From the NCBI GenBank assembly GCA_040268355.1, contig JAWRIT010000108.1, positions 1 to 17,873 of the forward strand: a stretch of 17,873 nt of DNA, written 5' to 3'. The translations under genes and the position numbers were made by a program. This document shows, piece by piece, positions 15,612 through 17,873 of this stretch. Every line of letters begins with the position of its first letter. Within the stretch, counting starts at the first letter, position 1. This DNA comes from UBA1367 sp040268355. GTDB lineage: Bacteria > Actinomycetota > Coriobacteriia > Coriobacteriales > Atopobiaceae. The notes under the pieces were generated by a model, which made no database searches, was not told the origin of the DNA, and saw only the letters and a program-made list of their open reading frames with translations.

Positions 15612-16517
15612 ATGAAGGCGATCATCCCCGCAGCCGGTCTCGGCACTCGTTTCCTTCCTGCCACCAAGTGCTCCGCAAAGGAGCTTTTGCCGGTGCTCGA
15701 CAAGCCGGTGATCCAGTACGTGGTCGAGGAGGCGCTCGAGCCGGAGGGCGTGGATGGCGTCGTCATCATCAACTCGCACGAAAAGCCCGAGATCGAGCGG
15801 TACTTCTCGGTCGACGCAGACTTCGAGGACATGCTGCGCGAGCACGGGAAGGGTGACCTGGCCGAGAAGGTGCATGCCGCCTCGAGCCTGCCGGTCGCCT
15901 TCGCCTACCAGGACGAGCCGTTGGGACTGGGCCATGCGGTACACTGCGCCGCGCAGGAGGTCGGCGACGAGCCTTTCTTCGTCCTTTTGGGGGACTACTT
16001 CGTCCCCGACCGCAAGATGTGCGTGAACATGGAGCGCGTCTCGCGCGAGCACGGTGGCGCGTCGGTCATCGCGGTCGCCCCGGTGCCGGCCGACCAGGTG
16101 AGCCGGTATGGCATCATCGGCGGCGAGTGCGTGGGCAGCCTGCCTGGGACGAATGCGTCCGGCGAGGAGAACGGTGCCGTGTGGAAGGTGAGCGGCCTGG
16201 TCGAGAAGCCCGCCCCCGAGGAGGCGCCCTCACACCTGTTCATTGTGGGACGCTATCTGCTGTCGTCCACCATCATGGAGCTTCTGAGCACCCAGACCCC
16301 TGGCGCGGGCGGCGAGATCCAGCTGACCGACGCGATGGAGCGGCTGCTTGAGACCGAGGACATGTACGCGCTCGTCATCGACCCCGCCGAAGGCTGTGAC
16401 ACCGGAACGCCGGCGGCCTGGGCGGCTACCAACGCACGCCTCGCCTTGCAAGATCCCGCCTATAAGGCGGCGTTTCTCGAGGAGCTGGGGGATGCGGCCA
16501 AGGAGCTCGCCGGATAG
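15612..16517 (+). CDS. galU: UTP--glucose-1-phosphate uridylyltransferase
   Basis: 301 residues, normal for bacterial GalU. It makes UDP-glucose and pyrophosphate from UTP and glucose-1-phosphate, feeding cell-surface polysaccharide and glycolipid synthesis. Seen: the nucleotide-binding signature PAAGLGTRFLPATK at 6-19 with KELLP at 23-27, EPLGLGHAV at 102-110, the metal-site Asp in LLGDYF (D128), VEKP at 197-200 and GGEIQLTDAM at 233-242. ATG 15612 follows GGAGG (15601-15605) by 6 nt. The open frame continues upstream to a TTG at 15483, but that part lies in the inverted-repeat region and lacks similarity. The next gene starts 2 nt after its stop, so the two are almost certainly co-transcribed. 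Confidence 0.95.
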   Translation: MKAIIPAAGLGTRFLPATKCSAKELLPVLDKPVIQYVVEEALEPEGVDGVVIINSHEKPEIERYFSVDADFEDMLREHGKGDLAEKVHAASSLPVAFAYQDEPLGLGHAVHCAAQEVGDEPFFVLLGDYFVPDRKMCVNMERVSREHGGASVIAVAPVPADQVSRYGIIGGECVGSLPGTNASGEENGAVWKVSGLVEKPAPEEAPSHLFIVGRYLLSSTIMELLSTQTPGAGGEIQLTDAMERLLETEDMYALVIDPAEGCDTGTPAAWAATNARLALQDPAYKAAFLEELGDAAKELAG

Positions 16518-16519
16518 CC

Positions 16520-17873
16520 ATGGGCGTCATACGCTTTGATGCAGACGGCTGGCGGGCGCGCGTTGGCGACGGCTTTGACAAGGAGAGCGTCGAGCGAATC
16601 GCCAGCGCCCTGGGAGCCACGTGGCAGGAGGTCGGCGCGGGATCGTCGGTGCTGGTGGGGTATGACTCCCGCCGCGACTCCGAGCGCCTCGCCCTTGCGG
16701 CGGGGGAGGTCATCGCGTCGTTTGACCTGCGGGTCGTGGTGTCCGAGACCATCTGCCCGACCCCGGCGCTCAGCTGGGCGGCCGCGCAGGACCCCACATG
16801 CGTGGGTGCGCTCATGCTCACGGCGTCCGAGAAGTCCCATACCTACGGGGGCATGCTGGTGCGCCAGCATGATGGCGGGCCGCTGAGCGACGAGCAGGCG
16901 GAGGCCATCGAGCGGCGCATCAGCGCCGACCCGCCCGTCGCGCGTGGCCTCATCGAGCGCCGCGACCTTGTTGGAGCCTATGCCGATGCGTTGCTTTCGT
17001 CCTTTGACGTGGCGTCCATAGCCAGAAGCGGGCTTCGCGTCGTCGTGGACCCGATGCACGGGTGCGGGGTGACGTTTGCGGCCGACCTGCTGCGACGTGC
17101 CGGATGCGATCTCGTTGCCATCCACGACGAGGTTGCGCATGACTTCCGGGGCCTGCATCCGGACCCCACCGAGCCTTGGGTGGACGAGTGCGAGCGCGAG
17201 GTCGTGAGCAGCGGGGCAGACGTGGGCGTGGTGCTCGATGGAGACTGCGACCGCATGGCCCTCGTCGACGGTGCGGGTCGGCTCGTGACGCCCCACATGG
17301 TGGCCCCGCTCGTGCTCGAGCAGCAGCTGATGGGGGATCCCGCCGCCAACCGAGTCGTTGCCACCATCGCAGCCTCGGTGAGGCTCAGCCGTCAGGCGGA
17401 GCGGCTCGGGTGCGCGTTCACCCGGGTGCCGCTGGGGTTCCAGTCCGTCTATCGCGAGCTTTTTGAGGGCGACGTCTTGCTGGGCGTCGACGAGCGCGCA
17501 GACGTCTGCTTGCCCGCGCACCTCAAGGAGCGCGACGGCATCGCGAGCGCGCTGAGCGTCCTTGAGCTCATGGCCGCTCGAAAGGCGAGCCTGCAGGACC
17601 TGGTGAGCGACTGCGAGGCCCAGGTGGGGCACATGGAGTATGGGCGCAAGGACATCCGCATGGACGTCGCCTCGATGCAGCGGCTGCGAAACCTCTTGCC
17701 CGGTATGAACCCGCCGCTCGTCGCCGACATGCCCCCCTCCTCCGTCTCCCACGCCGGCGGCCTGCGCCTCTCGATGCCCGACGGCTCCTGGCTGCTCGTG
17801 TCGCCCGCCCCGGGCGCCCCCGTCTGCCGCCTGCTCGCCGAGGCCCCCTCCGCCCCCGCCCTGGGCGCCCTGC
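16520..17873 (+). CDS. Phosphohexomutase-superfamily protein with degenerate motifs (partial, runs off window)
   Basis: At least 451 codons, open from ATG 16520 to the window end with no stop. The start is 2 nt after the galU stop, and AAGGAG (16499-16504) lies 15 nt upstream inside galU, which is distant, so coupling is likely. Members of the family (phosphoglucomutase/phosphomannomutase) move phosphate between C1 and C6 of hexoses. The phosphoserine loop reads TASEKS at 101-106 where TASHNP is usual; Ser103 is kept. The metal loop DGDCDR at 240-245 is intact. The sugar loop is GVDERAD at 322-328 where GGEESGH is usual. The terminal phosphate-binding loop is SPAPGAPVCR at 428-437 where RPSGTEPxxR is usual. 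Next to galU a glucose-1-phosphate supplier is expected, but these substitutions make normal mutase activity uncertain. Confidence 0.8.
   Translation, partial: MGVIRFDADGWRARVGDGFDKESVERIASALGATWQEVGAGSSVLVGYDSRRDSERLALAAGEVIASFDLRVVVSETICPTPALSWAAAQDPTCVGALMLTASEKSHTYGGMLVRQHDGGPLSDEQAEAIERRISADPPVARGLIERRDLVGAYADALLSSFDVASIARSGLRVVVDPMHGCGVTFAADLLRRAGCDLVAIHDEVAHDFRGLHPDPTEPWVDECEREVVSSGADVGVVLDGDCDRMALVDGAGRLVTPHMVAPLVLEQQLMGDPAANRVVATIAASVRLSRQAERLGCAFTRVPLGFQSVYRELFEGDVLLGVDERADVCLPAHLKERDGIASALSVLELMAARKASLQDLVSDCEAQVGHMEYGRKDIRMDVASMQRLRNLLPGMNPPLVADMPPSSVSHAGGLRLSMPDGSWLLVSPAPGAPVCRLLAEAPSAPALGAL

Overview
This high-GC window is a housekeeping stretch of a bacterial chromosome. G/C-ending codons, protein sequence character and gene content fit an actinobacterium, and I infer the class Coriobacteriia (Olsenella/Atopobium/Collinsella-like). 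That placement comes from recognition, not from a search. I see no tRNA, rRNA, insertion sequence, prophage or CRISPR array.

Layout. A 21-base C run opens the window. An arginine-deiminase-family gene (arcA-like) follows on the minus strand. A 334-bp divergent intergenic region separates it from a co-directional plus-strand block that fills the rest. The first group is prfA, prmC and tsaC/sua5 (translation termination, release-factor methylation, tRNA t6A synthesis), followed by glyA (one-carbon metabolism) and upp (uracil salvage). Next comes a complete F1Fo ATP synthase operon, atpI-B-E-F-H-A-G-D-C, with very tight spacing and several overlapping start/stop codons. After it lie murA (peptidoglycan precursor), a short DtxR/MntR-type metal-responsive regulator, galU (UDP-glucose), and a phosphohexomutase-like gene that runs off the right edge without a stop codon.

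How the genes work together. PrmC methylates the GGQ glutamine of RF1, encoded just upstream. The nine atp genes supply all eight F1Fo subunits plus the AtpI accessory protein. GalU would use glucose-1-phosphate, which a phosphoglucomutase provides. The mutase-like gene beside galU has lost several consensus active-site residues, so that pairing is uncertain. From memory, the order prfA-prmC-sua5-glyA-upp-atp-murA also occurs in Bacillus subtilis, so most of this block looks like old conserved synteny.

No clearly new multi-gene system is visible. The points most worth a second look are: an arginine deiminase homologue with Tyr where the catalytic His belongs; the motif-degenerate phosphohexomutase homologue; an unusually short (63-residue) ATP synthase c subunit preceded by two tandem perfect hairpins; a recurring arrangement of a perfect hairpin a few bases before a strong Shine-Dalgarno (prfA, atpE, atpF); overlapping alternative hairpins upstream of glyA; and two long inverted repeats between glyA and upp.
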